Positions 42,129 to 50,818 of a stretch of 64,000 nucleotides of DNA are shown piece by piece. The stretch comes from Burkholderia sp. MS389 (lineage in GTDB: Bacteria > Pseudomonadota > Gammaproteobacteria > Burkholderiales > Burkholderiaceae). The stretch covers positions 2,418,001 through 2,482,000 of the forward strand of contig NZ_CP045995.1 in NCBI RefSeq assembly GCF_016899425.1, in the 5' to 3' direction. A model generated the notes under the pieces. The model worked only from the letters and a program-made list of their open reading frames with translations. It was not told where the DNA came from and did no database searches. How positions within the stretch are numbered: position 1 is the stretch's first letter; the number at the start of each line of letters is the position of its first letter. Made by a program: the position numbers and the translations under genes.

Positions 42129-42472
42129 GATGCGTCTCCGGTCGCGGCCGGCCGGGCGGCCGTGAGAATCCGCATGCCGTCGGCGATCGGCGTCGAGCAC
42201 GCGCGCACGCGTGCGCCGGCTTCGGTGCGCACCCAGCAATCCTGGCATGCGCCGATCAGGCAGAAGCCCGCGCGCGGCAGGCCGCTGAATTCGCTGGTAC
42301 GCACGCGGCGCTGCGCGACGAGGATCGCGGTGAGCACGGTGTCGCCGGCAAGCGCGTGCGCAGGCCGGCCGTCGAGCATGAACGCGACGGCGGCGCGCTC
42401 GCGTTCGGCGACGCGCACGAACTGCGCGCCGTCGTCCGCGATGCCGGGGGAACGGGAAACGGGAGTCGTCAT
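42125..42472 (-). CDS. Small 2Fe-2S subunit (HcnA/OoxG-like)
   Basis: The 115-residue protein is a plant-type [2Fe-2S] subunit: FSGLPRAGFCLIGACQDCWV supplies three cysteines in the C-x4-C-x2-C spacing and RVRACSTPI the fourth. The N-terminal part (VAFMLDGRPAHALAGDTVLT) matches Fer2_4 domains. It overlaps the permease upstream and the large flavoprotein downstream by four bases each. It completes the three-subunit oxidase. Confidence 0.9.
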   Translation of the reverse strand: MTTPVSRSPGIADDGAQFVRVAERERAAVAFMLDGRPAHALAGDTVLTAILVAQRRVRTSEFSGLPRAGFCLIGACQDCWVRTEAGARVRACSTPIADGMRILTAARPAATGDAS

Positions 42473-43266
42473 CAATGTTGGCCGATCAGGATGCGGTTCA
42501 GGCCGTACACGCGATCGAGCAGCAGCATCGCGCCGGCGGTGATGAAGATGACGAGCGCCGATACCGACGCCATCATCGGATCGATCGATTCGGTCGCGTA
42601 CATGTACATGCGTACGGGCAGCGTGACCGTCTGCGGCGACGTGACGAAGATCGACATCGTCAGCTCGTCGAAGCTGTTGATGAACGCGAGCAGCCAGCCG
42701 CCGGTGATGCCCGGCACGATCATCGGCAGCGTGATCCGGCGGAACGTCGTCCACGGGTCCGCGCCGAGCGAGCACGCGGCCTGCTCGATGCTGCGGTCGA
42801 GGCCCGCGACGGACGCGAGCACGAGCCGCATCACGAACGGCGTGATGACGATCATGTGCGCGAGCACCAGCCACGCGAACGAGCCGGTCGCGCCGATCAG
42901 CGCGAAGAAGCGCAGCAGCGCGATGCCGAGCACGAGACCGGGAATCACGAGCGGCGACAGCAGCAGCCCGTTCAGGAATGCGCGGCCGGGAAACGTCGCG
43001 CGGCCGATCGCGAGGCCGGCCGGCAACGCGATCGCGAGCGACAGTGTTGCCGACGCGAACGCGAGCTTCACGCTGTTGACGAACGCGGTGACGAAGTCGG
43101 GATAGTCGAGGATCGCGCGGAACCAGCGCAGCGACACGCCGCGGGTCGGCAGCGTCAGCGTTTCGCTGGGCGTGAACGCGACCAGCACGACGATCGCGAG
43201 CGGCGCGAGCACGAACAGGATCACGAGCGTGTGGAAGGCAAGGGCGAAGGGGCCGTTCTTTCTCAT
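42472..43266 (-). CDS. ABC transporter permease, PotC-like
   Basis: The 264-residue inner-membrane protein has six predicted helices and the EAA loop SIEQAACSLGADPWTTFRRI that contacts the ATPase. It begins MRKNGPFALAFHTLVILFVL. It overlaps the PotB-like permease and the 2Fe-2S subunit genes by ATGA junctions. Confidence 0.92.
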   Translation of the reverse strand: MRKNGPFALAFHTLVILFVLAPLAIVVLVAFTPSETLTLPTRGVSLRWFRAILDYPDFVTAFVNSVKLAFASATLSLAIALPAGLAIGRATFPGRAFLNGLLLSPLVIPGLVLGIALLRFFALIGATGSFAWLVLAHMIVITPFVMRLVLASVAGLDRSIEQAACSLGADPWTTFRRITLPMIVPGITGGWLLAFINSFDELTMSIFVTSPQTVTLPVRMYMYATESIDPMMASVSALVIFITAGAMLLLDRVYGLNRILIGQH

Positions 43267-44243
43267 CGCGATGCGCCTCCGAGGCTGCGCGCGTAGCGGC
43301 GTTCGAGCACGCGGTAGTAGGTGAGCATCACGACGAGGTTCGCGGCGAGCAGCAGCACCGCGATCGTCGCGCCGAGCGGCCAGTTCAGCGAGCCGAGGAA
43401 TTCGTCGTAGACGGCCGTGGCCGCGACCTTCAGCCGGCGTCCGCCGAGCAGGCCCGGAATCGCGAACGCGCTCGCCGACAGCCCGAACACCATCAGGCTG
43501 CCCGACAGCACGCCGGGCATCAGTTGCGGCACGACGATGCGGCGCAGCGTCGTGAACGGCGACGCGCCGAGCGACAGTGCCGCGTGTTCGGTCTGCGGAT
43601 CGAGCCGCTGCAGCGCGGTCCACACGGGAATCACCATGAACGGCAGCATCACGTGCACCAGCGCGACCACGATCGCGAACGTCGTGTATTCGAGCTTGTA
43701 CGGCCCGAGCCCGACGAGCCCGAGCGCCTGGTTCACGAGGCCGCTCGTGTTCAGCAGCATGCTCCAGCCGAACGCGCGCACGACCACCGACACGAGCAGC
43801 GGCGCGAGGATCGCGAGCAGGAACAGCGAACGCCACGGGTCGCGCATCTTCGACAGCACGTACGCTTCCGGCGTGCCGATCGCGACGCAGATCGCGGTCG
43901 TCAGCGCGGCGATGCCGAACGTGCGCGCGAAGATCGTGTGGAAGTACGACGAGCCGAGCACTTCCGCGTAGTTGCCGAACTGGAACGCGGCGATCGGGCC
44001 GGTGGCCGGGTCGAACCGGTAGAACGTCAGCACGAACGTCATCGCGAGCGGCGCGAGCACGAGCGCGGCGAACAGCGCGAAGGCCGGCGCGCACATCAGC
44101 CACAGCGGCGCGTGGGCGCGCCAGCTCGCACGCGGCGCGTTACCGCCGACGGTGCGGAGCGATACCGCATCGGCGGCGGCCGGGGCGGCCGCGAGCCCGG
44201 CCGGCGCGCCGTCGGTCGAGAGCGGGCGGGAAGGCTGTCCCAT
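43263..44243 (-). CDS. ABC transporter permease, PotB-like
   Basis: The 326-residue permease has a proline/alanine-rich N-terminal tail of about 45 residues, six helices and the EAA loop EHAALSLGASPFTTLRRIVV. Its ATG directly follows the ATPase stop (no gap). It pairs with the PotC-like subunit to form the channel. Confidence 0.92.
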   Translation of the reverse strand: MGQPSRPLSTDGAPAGLAAAPAAADAVSLRTVGGNAPRASWRAHAPLWLMCAPAFALFAALVLAPLAMTFVLTFYRFDPATGPIAAFQFGNYAEVLGSSYFHTIFARTFGIAALTTAICVAIGTPEAYVLSKMRDPWRSLFLLAILAPLLVSVVVRAFGWSMLLNTSGLVNQALGLVGLGPYKLEYTTFAIVVALVHVMLPFMVIPVWTALQRLDPQTEHAALSLGASPFTTLRRIVVPQLMPGVLSGSLMVFGLSASAFAIPGLLGGRRLKVAATAVYDEFLGSLNWPLGATIAVLLLAANLVVMLTYYRVLERRYARSLGGASR

Positions 44244-45326
44244 TCAGGCCTCCCGGCGCATCACGCGCACGGCGTCGCTGTGCCAGTCGATGCCGACCGG
44301 CGCGCCTTCCTCGAGCGGCTCCGCGCCTTCGTTCTGGCAGCACACGAGCACTTCGCCGAGCGCGCTGTCGACGCGGTACAGCCACTGGCTGCCGAGGAAG
44401 AAGCGGCTCGTGACGGTCGCGGCGAAGCGGCCGGCGTCGGGCGCGCACAGCCGCAGCTTCTCGGGGCGGATGCAGACCGACACCGCGTCGCCCACGCGCA
44501 CGTCGCGTTCGCGTGGCGGCAGGTGCGCGGTGCGGCCGGTCTCGGCGAGATCGTGTCCGAGGTCGATGCGGATCGCGTCGCCGTCGTGTGCGACGATCGT
44601 GCCGGGCAGCAGGTTCGCCTTGCCGATGAACTGCGACACGAAATGATTCTCCGGGCGTTCGTACGCGCGGTACGGCGTATCGGTCTGCGTGATGCGGCCG
44701 GCTTCCATTACGACCACGCGGTCGCTGATCGACAGCGCTTCCGACTGATCATGCGTGACCATGATCGTCGTCGTGCCGATCTTGCGCTGGATCGCGCGCA
44801 GCTCGAACTGCATGTCCTCGCGCAGCTTCGCGTCGAGGTTCGACATCGGTTCGTCGAGCAGCAGCACCGGCGGCTCGATCACGACCGCACGCGCGATCGC
44901 CACGCGCTGCCGTTGGCCGCCCGACAGCTCGCGCGGAAAGCGGTGTGCGAGCGCGTCGAGGCGCACGAGCGCGAGCGCCGCGCGGATGCGCTCCGTGCGC
45001 TCGGCCTTGTCGACGCCGCGCATGTCGAGGCCGAAGCCGACGTTCTCCGCGACGCTCATGTGCGGAAACAGCGCATAGCTCTGGAACACGATGCCGAGCC
45101 CACGGCGGTTCGGCTTCAGGTGCGTGATGTCCTGCCCGTCGAGCGCGATGCGGCCGCGCGTGACGTCGACGAAGCCGGCGATCATCTGCAGCGTGGTGGT
45201 CTTGCCACAGCCGGACGGCCCGAGCAGCGACACGAATTCGCCTTGTTCGACCGACAGGTTGACGCCCGCGACGGCGGTGAGTTCGCCGAAGGTTTTCGTC
45301 AGATCCGTAAGCGTGAGAAACGACAT
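44244..45326 (-). CDS. ABC transporter ATP-binding protein, PotA-like
   Basis: The 360-residue ATPase has Walker A LLGPSGCGKTTTLQM, Q-loop IVFQSYALFPHMSV, signature LSGGQRQRVAIARA, Walker B LLLDEPMSNLD and H-loop MVTHDQSEAL, followed by a C-terminal TOBE domain (IGKANLLPGTI, CIRPEKLRL). The ATG at 45326 has GGAG seven bases upstream. It is the first gene of the seven-gene leftward operon, so its upstream region (45327-45620, shared with the IclR gene) holds the promoter. Confidence 0.94.
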   Translation of the reverse strand: MSFLTLTDLTKTFGELTAVAGVNLSVEQGEFVSLLGPSGCGKTTTLQMIAGFVDVTRGRIALDGQDITHLKPNRRGLGIVFQSYALFPHMSVAENVGFGLDMRGVDKAERTERIRAALALVRLDALAHRFPRELSGGQRQRVAIARAVVIEPPVLLLDEPMSNLDAKLREDMQFELRAIQRKIGTTTIMVTHDQSEALSISDRVVVMEAGRITQTDTPYRAYERPENHFVSQFIGKANLLPGTIVAHDGDAIRIDLGHDLAETGRTAHLPPRERDVRVGDAVSVCIRPEKLRLCAPDAGRFAATVTSRFFLGSQWLYRVDSALGEVLVCCQNEGAEPLEEGAPVGIDWHSDAVRVMRREA

Positions 45327-45442
45327 GGGGAGCTCCGGGTTCGCACACCGCATGGCCGGTGCGCCGATGACGCGGACTCTAGCCAGCCATATTTGGGAGC
45401 GTCAATTTCGAATTCTGCTGAACGGGATGAATTTCTGAAAAA

Positions 45443-45457
45443 TTCCATTGAATGGAA
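45443..45457. promoter_or_regulatory. Perfect palindrome TTCCATT-G-AATGGAA, candidate IclR operator
   Basis: A 7-1-7 perfect inverted repeat in the divergent region, 117 bases upstream of the PotA-like start. A degenerate second copy lies just before the IclR gene. The size and symmetry suit an IclR-family dimer. Confidence 0.62.
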
Positions 45458-45587
45458 CGAATGCGAAAATCGCCTGCGAATCATTCCGGTGGGTGAGGGG
45501 CGGCCGAGCCGCAAAACGTGCGCGTCAATCCCGTGCACACCCGGATGCCCGCGGATTTTCGACCGGACGACAATGGCGGCTAGCGTA

Positions 45588-45602
45588 TTCCGTTCAATGA
45601 AA
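45588..45602. promoter_or_regulatory. Second, degenerate palindrome TTCCGTT-C-AATGAAA
   Basis: Agrees with the 45443 palindrome at 12 of 15 positions and lies 18 bases before the IclR start codon, where binding would block its own transcription or translation initiation. Confidence 0.5.
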
Positions 45603-45620
45603 TCGTCGAGGAGAGCCGGC

Positions 45621-46517
45621 ATGCAGGAACCCCATTCGACCGGAACGTCGCCGGCAGCCCGGACGCCGCGCCCGGACGAGGACGCCGTCGACCCGGCCGA
45701 TGCGGCCGGCGCGCCGGGCACCGGCATGCTGCAGCGTGCGTTCGCGATCCTGCGCGCGCTGGCCGGCATGCAGCAGGACGGCGTGCGCGTCACGCATCTG
45801 GCGAAAGCCGTCGGCCTCACGCAGGGCACCGCGCACCGGATCCTGCAATCGTTGATCGCCGAAGGGATGGTCGAACAGGACGAGCAGTCGAAGCTGTACC
45901 GGCTGAGCGTCGACTTCTTCGCGCTCGCCGCGCTGGCCGGCAACCCGAGCAGCATGCGCACGCTGTGCCGGCCCGCGCTGCTGCGACTGTGCGCGAGCCT
46001 CGGCGAAACCATCTTCCTGCTCGTGAAGAGCGGCTTCGACGCCGTGTGTCTCGACCTGTGCGAAGGGCCGTTTCCGATCCGCTCGTTTACCGGCGACATC
46101 GGCGGGCGCATCGCGCTCGGTGTCGGGCAGGGCAGCCTCGCGATCCTCGCGTTCCTGCCCGAGGCCGAACGCGAGGAGGTGATCCGCTTCAACGTGCCGC
46201 GCATCCGCGGCTACGGCGTGCTCGACGAGGTGTATCTGCGCACCGAGATCGAACGCGTGCGGCAACTCGGCTACGCGGGCCGCAACAGCGGCGTGCTCGA
46301 CGGGATGGCCGGCGTCGCGGTGCCGATCCTCGATCGCACCGGCTATCCGGTCGGCGCGCTGAGCGTCGGCACGCTCGCGTCGCGGCTCGGTGACGATCGG
46401 ATGCCGATGGTCGTCGAACTGCTGCGGCGGCAGGCCGATGCGATCGGGCCGCGCACCAATCCGTTCGACGCCGCGTTGCGGCGGCCGATGCACGGGTTAT
46501 CGGGGAAAACCATCTAG
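45621..46517 (+). CDS. IclR-family transcriptional regulator
   Basis: The 298-residue regulator has an N-terminal helix-turn-helix (MLQRAFAILRALAGMQQDGV, KAVGLTQGTAHRILQSLIAE) after a 40-residue disordered tail, and a C-terminal IclR effector domain (GETIFLLVKSGFDAVCLDLC, GIALGVGQG-like RIALGVGQGSLAILAF, DGMAGVAVPILD). GAGGAG lies seven bases before the ATG at 45621. It is divergent from the transporter/oxidase operon and probably controls it through the palindromes at 45443 and 45588. Confidence 0.92.
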   Translation: MQEPHSTGTSPAARTPRPDEDAVDPADAAGAPGTGMLQRAFAILRALAGMQQDGVRVTHLAKAVGLTQGTAHRILQSLIAEGMVEQDEQSKLYRLSVDFFALAALAGNPSSMRTLCRPALLRLCASLGETIFLLVKSGFDAVCLDLCEGPFPIRSFTGDIGGRIALGVGQGSLAILAFLPEAEREEVIRFNVPRIRGYGVLDEVYLRTEIERVRQLGYAGRNSGVLDGMAGVAVPILDRTGYPVGALSVGTLASRLGDDRMPMVVELLRRQADAIGPRTNPFDAALRRPMHGLSGKTI

Positions 46518-46578
46518 CGCGCGTCGCGCGTTGCCGTTTCATCGGCTTACTCGAGCAAACCATTCACGTCCGATCGAC

Positions 46579-46617
46579 GCGCGCAGGGTCCAGCGGACCT
46601 GCGCGCTTTTGTTTTTT
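46579..46617 (+). terminator. Intrinsic terminator after the IclR gene
   Basis: GCGCGCAGG (46579-46587) pairs with CCTGCGCGC (46598-46606), extended by GTCC/GGAC with one bulged base, and is followed by TTTTGTTTTTT. This is a textbook Rho-independent terminator for the rightward IclR transcript. Confidence 0.85.
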
Positions 46618-46788
46618 AGCGGCGTCGCTGCGCACCCTGAATGACGTTTTTCGAGGGTTATACGACCTTTGAGCCCTCTACCTCCCGCTCCATACTTCAC
46701 GTGAACGATCGAGCCGGAACAAGCACGCAACCACCATCGCGTGTCGCGTATCCGGCCTGGTCACTCACCACATGAAAAGGAACGGAAG

Positions 46789-47535
46789 ATGCGACTCAAG
46801 GGTAAATCGGCGCTGATCACGGGCGGCACCAGCGGCATCGGTCTGGCCACCGCGAAGCTGTTCATTGCAGAAGGCGCGCGCGTCGCCGTGACGGGGCGCG
46901 ACGAGGCGGTATTCCAGCGCGTGAGGGCAGCGCTCGGCGAGCGTGCGGTCGTGCTCAAGGGCGACGTACGGTCGCTCGACGACATGCGCGCGATTGCCGC
47001 CGAGGTCGACGAGACGTTCGACGGCCTGGACGTCGTGTTCGCCAACGCGGGCTGGGCTTTCCCGTCCGCCGTCAACGACATCGACGACACGCTCTACAAC
47101 GACATCATGGACGTCAACGTCAAGGGCGTGGTGGTCACGCTTCAAGCAGCGCTGCCGTACTTGCGCGAAGGTTCGTCGGTGGTCCTCAATACCTCGTTCG
47201 TCGATCAGACCGGCAAGCATGGCATCTCGTTGACCGCGGCGGCGAAGGCCGCCGTGCGATCGCTGGCCCGCAGCTGGTCGTACGAATTTCTCGACCGGAA
47301 AATCCGGTTCAACGCGATCGCGCCAGGCCCGATCGATACGCCGCTGCTCTCCAGGTGGGGCAAGCCCGACGAATGGGTGCGCGAGCGCAAGGCCGAATTC
47401 GCGGAAGCGAATCCGGCGGGCCGCATGGGCACGGCCGACGATATCGCGTACGCGGTGCTTTATCTCGCCAGCGACGAATCGTCGTACGTCGTCGGCACTG
47501 AACTGGTCGTCGATGGCGGTGCGTCGCAGCTTTAA
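46789..47535 (+). CDS. SDR-family protein lacking the catalytic tyrosine
   Basis: The 248-residue protein has an SDR nucleotide loop (TGGTSGIGLA), NAG (FANAGWAF) and the C-terminal PGPIDTPLL. The active-site serine S136 (NTSFVD) and lysine K153 (AAAKAAVRSL) are present, but the tyrosine four positions before the lysine is replaced by threonine (T149 in ISLTAAAK). It may be inactive, a binding protein, or use another residue. AAGGA lies nine bases before the ATG at 46789. It starts a rightward group with a Tat-exported DJ-1 protein and a secreted SnoaL protein. Confidence 0.88.
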   Translation: MRLKGKSALITGGTSGIGLATAKLFIAEGARVAVTGRDEAVFQRVRAALGERAVVLKGDVRSLDDMRAIAAEVDETFDGLDVVFANAGWAFPSAVNDIDDTLYNDIMDVNVKGVVVTLQAALPYLREGSSVVLNTSFVDQTGKHGISLTAAAKAAVRSLARSWSYEFLDRKIRFNAIAPGPIDTPLLSRWGKPDEWVRERKAEFAEANPAGRMGTADDIAYAVLYLASDESSYVVGTELVVDGGASQL

Positions 47536-47687
47536 GCCGGCGCGTCACGCTTCCCGAGCCCGGCACGCCATCCCGGCTCATCCCCATCCCGATTTCACGT
47601 CCGCCACGCCGTTCGCGGTGGCGGTTATTCGATCCGGCCCGGCGGGGTTGCACTCGCCCATGGGCCGAAGTGCAAGGAGCAATCATC

Positions 47688-48542
47688 TTGACCGACAGTA
47701 GCGATAACCATGTGTCCGCCGGACAACTCACGCGGGCAGGCCGTTCGCGCCGCGATGTCCTGAAGTTCGGCTGCGCCGCCACGCTCGGCGCCGTGTTGGG
47801 CGGCGGCGCGTTGCTCGGGCACGCGACGCCTGCGCCGGCGCAAACGAGCCGCGCAGGGCTGCTCGCGCCGAACGCGCCGCTCGACATCCTGATCGTCAAC
47901 TACGACGGCGGCACGCTGCTCGACTTCGCGGGCCCCAGCGAGATTTTCCACCGGCTGCCGAATACGAACGTTCGCTACGCGAGCCTCGATGGCGGCAACG
48001 TGACGCTCGAATTCGGCGTCGTGTACGGCAAGACCGAACGGCTGGCCGATATCGACAAGACCGACGTGATCCTCGTGCCGGGCGGCTCCGATTTGTCGGC
48101 GCCGATGCGGCCGGCGTATCAGGCGCAGATCCGGCGTCTCGCGGAAAGCGCGAAACACGTGACGTCGGTGTGCAACGGCTCGCTCGTGCTCGCCGCGACG
48201 GGCGTGCTCAACGGCAAGCGCAGCGCGTGCCATTGGGCGTTCGTCAACAAGCTGGCCGAATACGGCGCGATTCCCGTTCCCGAACGCTTCGTCGAAGACG
48301 ACAATGGCCGCTTCATGAGCGGCGGCGGCGTGACGGCGGGCATCGACTTCGCGCTGCGCGTGGCGTCGAAGCTGCGCGGCCGGCAGGCGGCCGAGTACAC
48401 GCAGCTCGTCGTCGAATACGATCCCGACCCGCCGTTCCACTCCGGTCATCCGAGAGATGCACGACCCGAACTCGTCGCGTTGGTCGACAAGAAGCTGCCC
48501 GGCGCATCAAAGGGACTCGCACGCGTTCCCGGCGTCCGCTGA
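47688..48542 (+). CDS. Tat-exported DJ-1/PfpI family protein
   Basis: The 284-residue protein begins at a TTG eight bases after AAGGAG (47674-47679); a GTG at 47670 overlaps that site and is less likely. A twin-arginine signal (RSRRDVLKFG) and hydrophobic stretch end at PAPAQ, followed by a DJ-1/PfpI domain (LDILIVNYDGGTLLDFAGPS, ILVPGGSD, SVCNGSLVLAATGVLNGKR with the nucleophilic Cys, CHWAF, MSGGGVTAGIDFAL). The closest known functions are isonitrile hydratase-like. Export to the periplasm is unusual for this family. Confidence 0.85.
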   Translation: MTDSSDNHVSAGQLTRAGRSRRDVLKFGCAATLGAVLGGGALLGHATPAPAQTSRAGLLAPNAPLDILIVNYDGGTLLDFAGPSEIFHRLPNTNVRYASLDGGNVTLEFGVVYGKTERLADIDKTDVILVPGGSDLSAPMRPAYQAQIRRLAESAKHVTSVCNGSLVLAATGVLNGKRSACHWAFVNKLAEYGAIPVPERFVEDDNGRFMSGGGVTAGIDFALRVASKLRGRQAAEYTQLVVEYDPDPPFHSGHPRDARPELVALVDKKLPGASKGLARVPGVR

Positions 48543-48609
48543 CACGCTTGCCGGCGACGCGTGCAGCGTCGCCGCCTCTTCAATTCAAACCCGATTCGGA
48601 AATCATTCG

Positions 48610-49083
48610 ATGCGACAGATTCATCTTTGTACGGCTGCGCTTGCAGCGTGCGTGTCCTTTTTTGCATTCACGGCGCCGGCTGTCGCCGGTGGCGCGCAAC
48701 GCCTGCCCGAAGCGGCCATCAAGGCCGAAAACGCGCGATGGGCGGATGCCTTTGCGCGAGGCGACTACGACGCGATCGGCCGCCTCTATACCGACGACGG
48801 CACGCTCTTGCCGCCGGGGGGCGACAAAGTCACCGGGCACCGCGCGATCACCGACTACTTCATCAACGGATATGCGGGATCGAAGCCCGGCACCGTATCG
48901 TTCAGCAACTATGAGTTCTACGGTAACGACCGGGTCGTGACGGAGGTATCGGATGCGGAGGTTCGCGATCACGACGGAAAGCTCAAGGTCCGCGCGAAGC
49001 AGACGCTCGTCTTCCTGAAGCAGGGCGGTACGTGGAAGCTGCATCGCGACATGTGGAACGCTTATCCGCCCGTCAAGGATTGA
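48610..49083 (+). CDS. Secreted SnoaL/DUF4440-like protein
   Basis: The 157-residue precursor has a Sec signal peptide (MRQIHLCTAALAACVSFFAF to AVAGG) and an NTF2-like domain (NARWADAFARGDYDAIGRLY, TDDGTLLPPGGDKVTGHRAI, WKLHRDMWNAYPP). Such proteins bind small hydrophobic or steroid-like ligands. It follows the exported DJ-1 protein by 67 bases, so both act in the periplasm, possibly in one operon. Confidence 0.85.
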   Translation: MRQIHLCTAALAACVSFFAFTAPAVAGGAQRLPEAAIKAENARWADAFARGDYDAIGRLYTDDGTLLPPGGDKVTGHRAITDYFINGYAGSKPGTVSFSNYEFYGNDRVVTEVSDAEVRDHDGKLKVRAKQTLVFLKQGGTWKLHRDMWNAYPPVKD

Positions 49084-49109
49084 CGACGGTTATCGACGTC
49101 CGGAGAAAC

Positions 49110-49132
49110 GGCGCGTTGTGTACCCACGCGCC
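49110..49132. terminator. Hairpin between convergent genes
   Basis: GGCGCGT and ACGCGCC are perfect complements with a 9-base loop in the gap between the SnoaL-like gene and the GlxA-type regulator. No U-tract follows on either strand. Confidence 0.4.
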
Positions 49133-49187
49133 ACTCACCCGTTGGCAAGACGTCAACCACGCGGCGCGCCGATCGGCAGGCGGTCGA

Positions 49188-50135
49188 TCAGCGCGCTGCC
49201 TTCGACCTGCTCTCGCGTCGAACCGCTTGCGGCGGGTGTCCGAGCAGCTTGATGAAGGCTCGGCGCATCCGTTCCGGATCGGTGAAGCCGACCGCCAGCG
49301 CAATCTGCTCGATCGGTTCGCTGCCGCCCTGCAGGCGCAGCCTCGCGGCTTCGACGCGCAAGCGCTCGACGGCCCTCGCGGGTGTTTCACCGGTTTCCCG
49401 GCGAAAGGCGCGCCCGAACTGCCGCACACTCAAGCTCGCCGCATCGGCGAGCCGCTCGACCGGCAACGCCTCGGCAAGATGTTCGCGCGCGAAATTCAGC
49501 GCGATGCGGATGCGATCCGATTCCGGCTCCATCTGCGACATCGCGGAGAACTGCGACTGCCCGCCGGGCCGACGATACGGAACAACCAGCAGCCGCGAGA
49601 CCTCGCGCGCAATCTCCGTGCTCATGTCGCGTTCGATCATGCCGAGCGCGAGATCGATGCCGGACGCGATGCCCGCCGACGTCCAGACGCGGCCGTCGAC
49701 GACATAGATACTGTCGCCGTCGACCCGCGTGCGAGGGAAGCGCGACTGCAATTGCGCGGCGTAGCGCCAGTGCGTTGCCGCTCTCAACCCGTCGAGCGAG
49801 CCGGTTTCCGCAAGCAGAAATGCGCCCGTACACACGCTGGCGACGCGCGACGCCTTGGCGGCCAGTTTGCTGGCTGCGGCGATATTGTCCGATGTCTGCA
49901 TCGGCGCGATATCGCCGCCGACGAACACGACGGTGTCGAACGCACGCCTTCCGACCGGCTTCGTGTCGATCGAAAGGCCGGTATTGCCGGGAATCGGGCC
50001 GCCGGACGGCGAGATGACGTGAAGATCGTAGGGCGTGTGGCCGGCGGCCGTGGCGACTTGATTGAAGGCCGACAATGGGCCGCCAAGATCGAGCGCATCA
50101 TAGCCGCGGCAAACGAAGAATCCAATTCGATGCAT
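49188..50135 (-). CDS. GlxA-family AraC regulator with DJ-1/PfpI domain
   Basis: The 315-residue regulator joins an N-terminal DJ-1/PfpI-like domain (DALDLGGPLSAFNQVATAAG, SVCTGAFLLAETGSLDGLRA, ATHWRYA, SAGIASGIDLAL) to a C-terminal AraC double helix-turn-helix (ERLADAASLSVRQFGRAFRR, IEQIALAVGFTDPERMRRAF). It faces the rightward SDR/DJ-1/SnoaL group and probably regulates it. Confidence 0.92.
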   Translation of the reverse strand: MHRIGFFVCRGYDALDLGGPLSAFNQVATAAGHTPYDLHVISPSGGPIPGNTGLSIDTKPVGRRAFDTVVFVGGDIAPMQTSDNIAAASKLAAKASRVASVCTGAFLLAETGSLDGLRAATHWRYAAQLQSRFPRTRVDGDSIYVVDGRVWTSAGIASGIDLALGMIERDMSTEIAREVSRLLVVPYRRPGGQSQFSAMSQMEPESDRIRIALNFAREHLAEALPVERLADAASLSVRQFGRAFRRETGETPARAVERLRVEAARLRLQGGSEPIEQIALAVGFTDPERMRRAFIKLLGHPPQAVRRESRSKAAR

Positions 50136-50296
50136 GACGAAGCAATTGATCGATAACCCCGGAATGGCGGATTTTACCGGGGGCCCCTCGAAATGTGTCG
50201 TTTGACGCGAAACGAGGGAAAAACGTCGTTTACGCCGTCATCAATCAACTGTATTCGTTTGCGTCGCATCGATGCGATGCCGACAGAAAGCGACGC

Positions 50297-50818
50297 TCAG
50301 CGACGGTAGATGAACTCCAGATCGGTCGATTCGCCGACCTTGAAATCGTACGTACCGACACGCTTGAAGCCTGCCTTCTCGTAGAACGCGATGGCCTTCG
50401 CATTGCCCGACCACACGCCCAGCCATACCGGGCCGGGGCGCGTCGCGGCGAGATACGCGAGCGCGGTGTCGAACAACGCGCGTCCGGCGCCGGTGCCCTG
50501 CGTGCCGCGGCGCAGGTAGATCTGATGGATCTCGCCCGAACCGTCCGCGACTTCCGGGTGCGGCAGTTTGCACGGCCCCGCGTGCGCATACCCGACCAGC
50601 GTGCCGTCGTCGCCTTCCGCGACCCACGTGCGGCACCGCGGGTCGCCGAGCTGCCCGGTGATCGCGGCCACCGAGTAGGTACGGGCTTCGTACTCGGCCA
50701 GATCGTCCGGCGGGTAGTCGATGCCGAATCCGTCCTGCAGAAAGGTTTCGCGAAACGTATCGCGCTTCAATTCGGCAAGCGGGACGGCATCGGCCAGGGT
50801 CGCAACGCGGATCAACAT
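50297..50818 (-). CDS. GNAT family N-acetyltransferase
   Basis: The 173-residue protein begins MLIRVATLADAVPLAELKRD and has motif A in EIHQIYLRRGTQGTGAGRAL and motif B in WSGNAKAIAFYEKAGFKRVG. The end (TYDFKVGESTDLEFIYRR) matches the RimI/protease-synthase regulator-like GNATs. The ATG at 50818 begins the fold; the in-frame upstream start lacks support. Acceptor unknown. Confidence 0.9.
   Translation of the reverse strand: MLIRVATLADAVPLAELKRDTFRETFLQDGFGIDYPPDDLAEYEARTYSVAAITGQLGDPRCRTWVAEGDDGTLVGYAHAGPCKLPHPEVADGSGEIHQIYLRRGTQGTGAGRALFDTALAYLAATRPGPVWLGVWSGNAKAIAFYEKAGFKRVGTYDFKVGESTDLEFIYRR

Noticed and set aside
38499..42472. Hydrogen cyanide synthase (HcnABC)
   Set aside because: The subunit types match, but fusion to a complete PotABCD-type importer and IclR regulator points to catabolism of an imported amine or opine.
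43524..45620. A 700-codon extension upstream of the IclR regulator
   Set aside because: Antisense to the ABC transporter genes; the helix-turn-helix and ribosome-binding site place the start at 45621.
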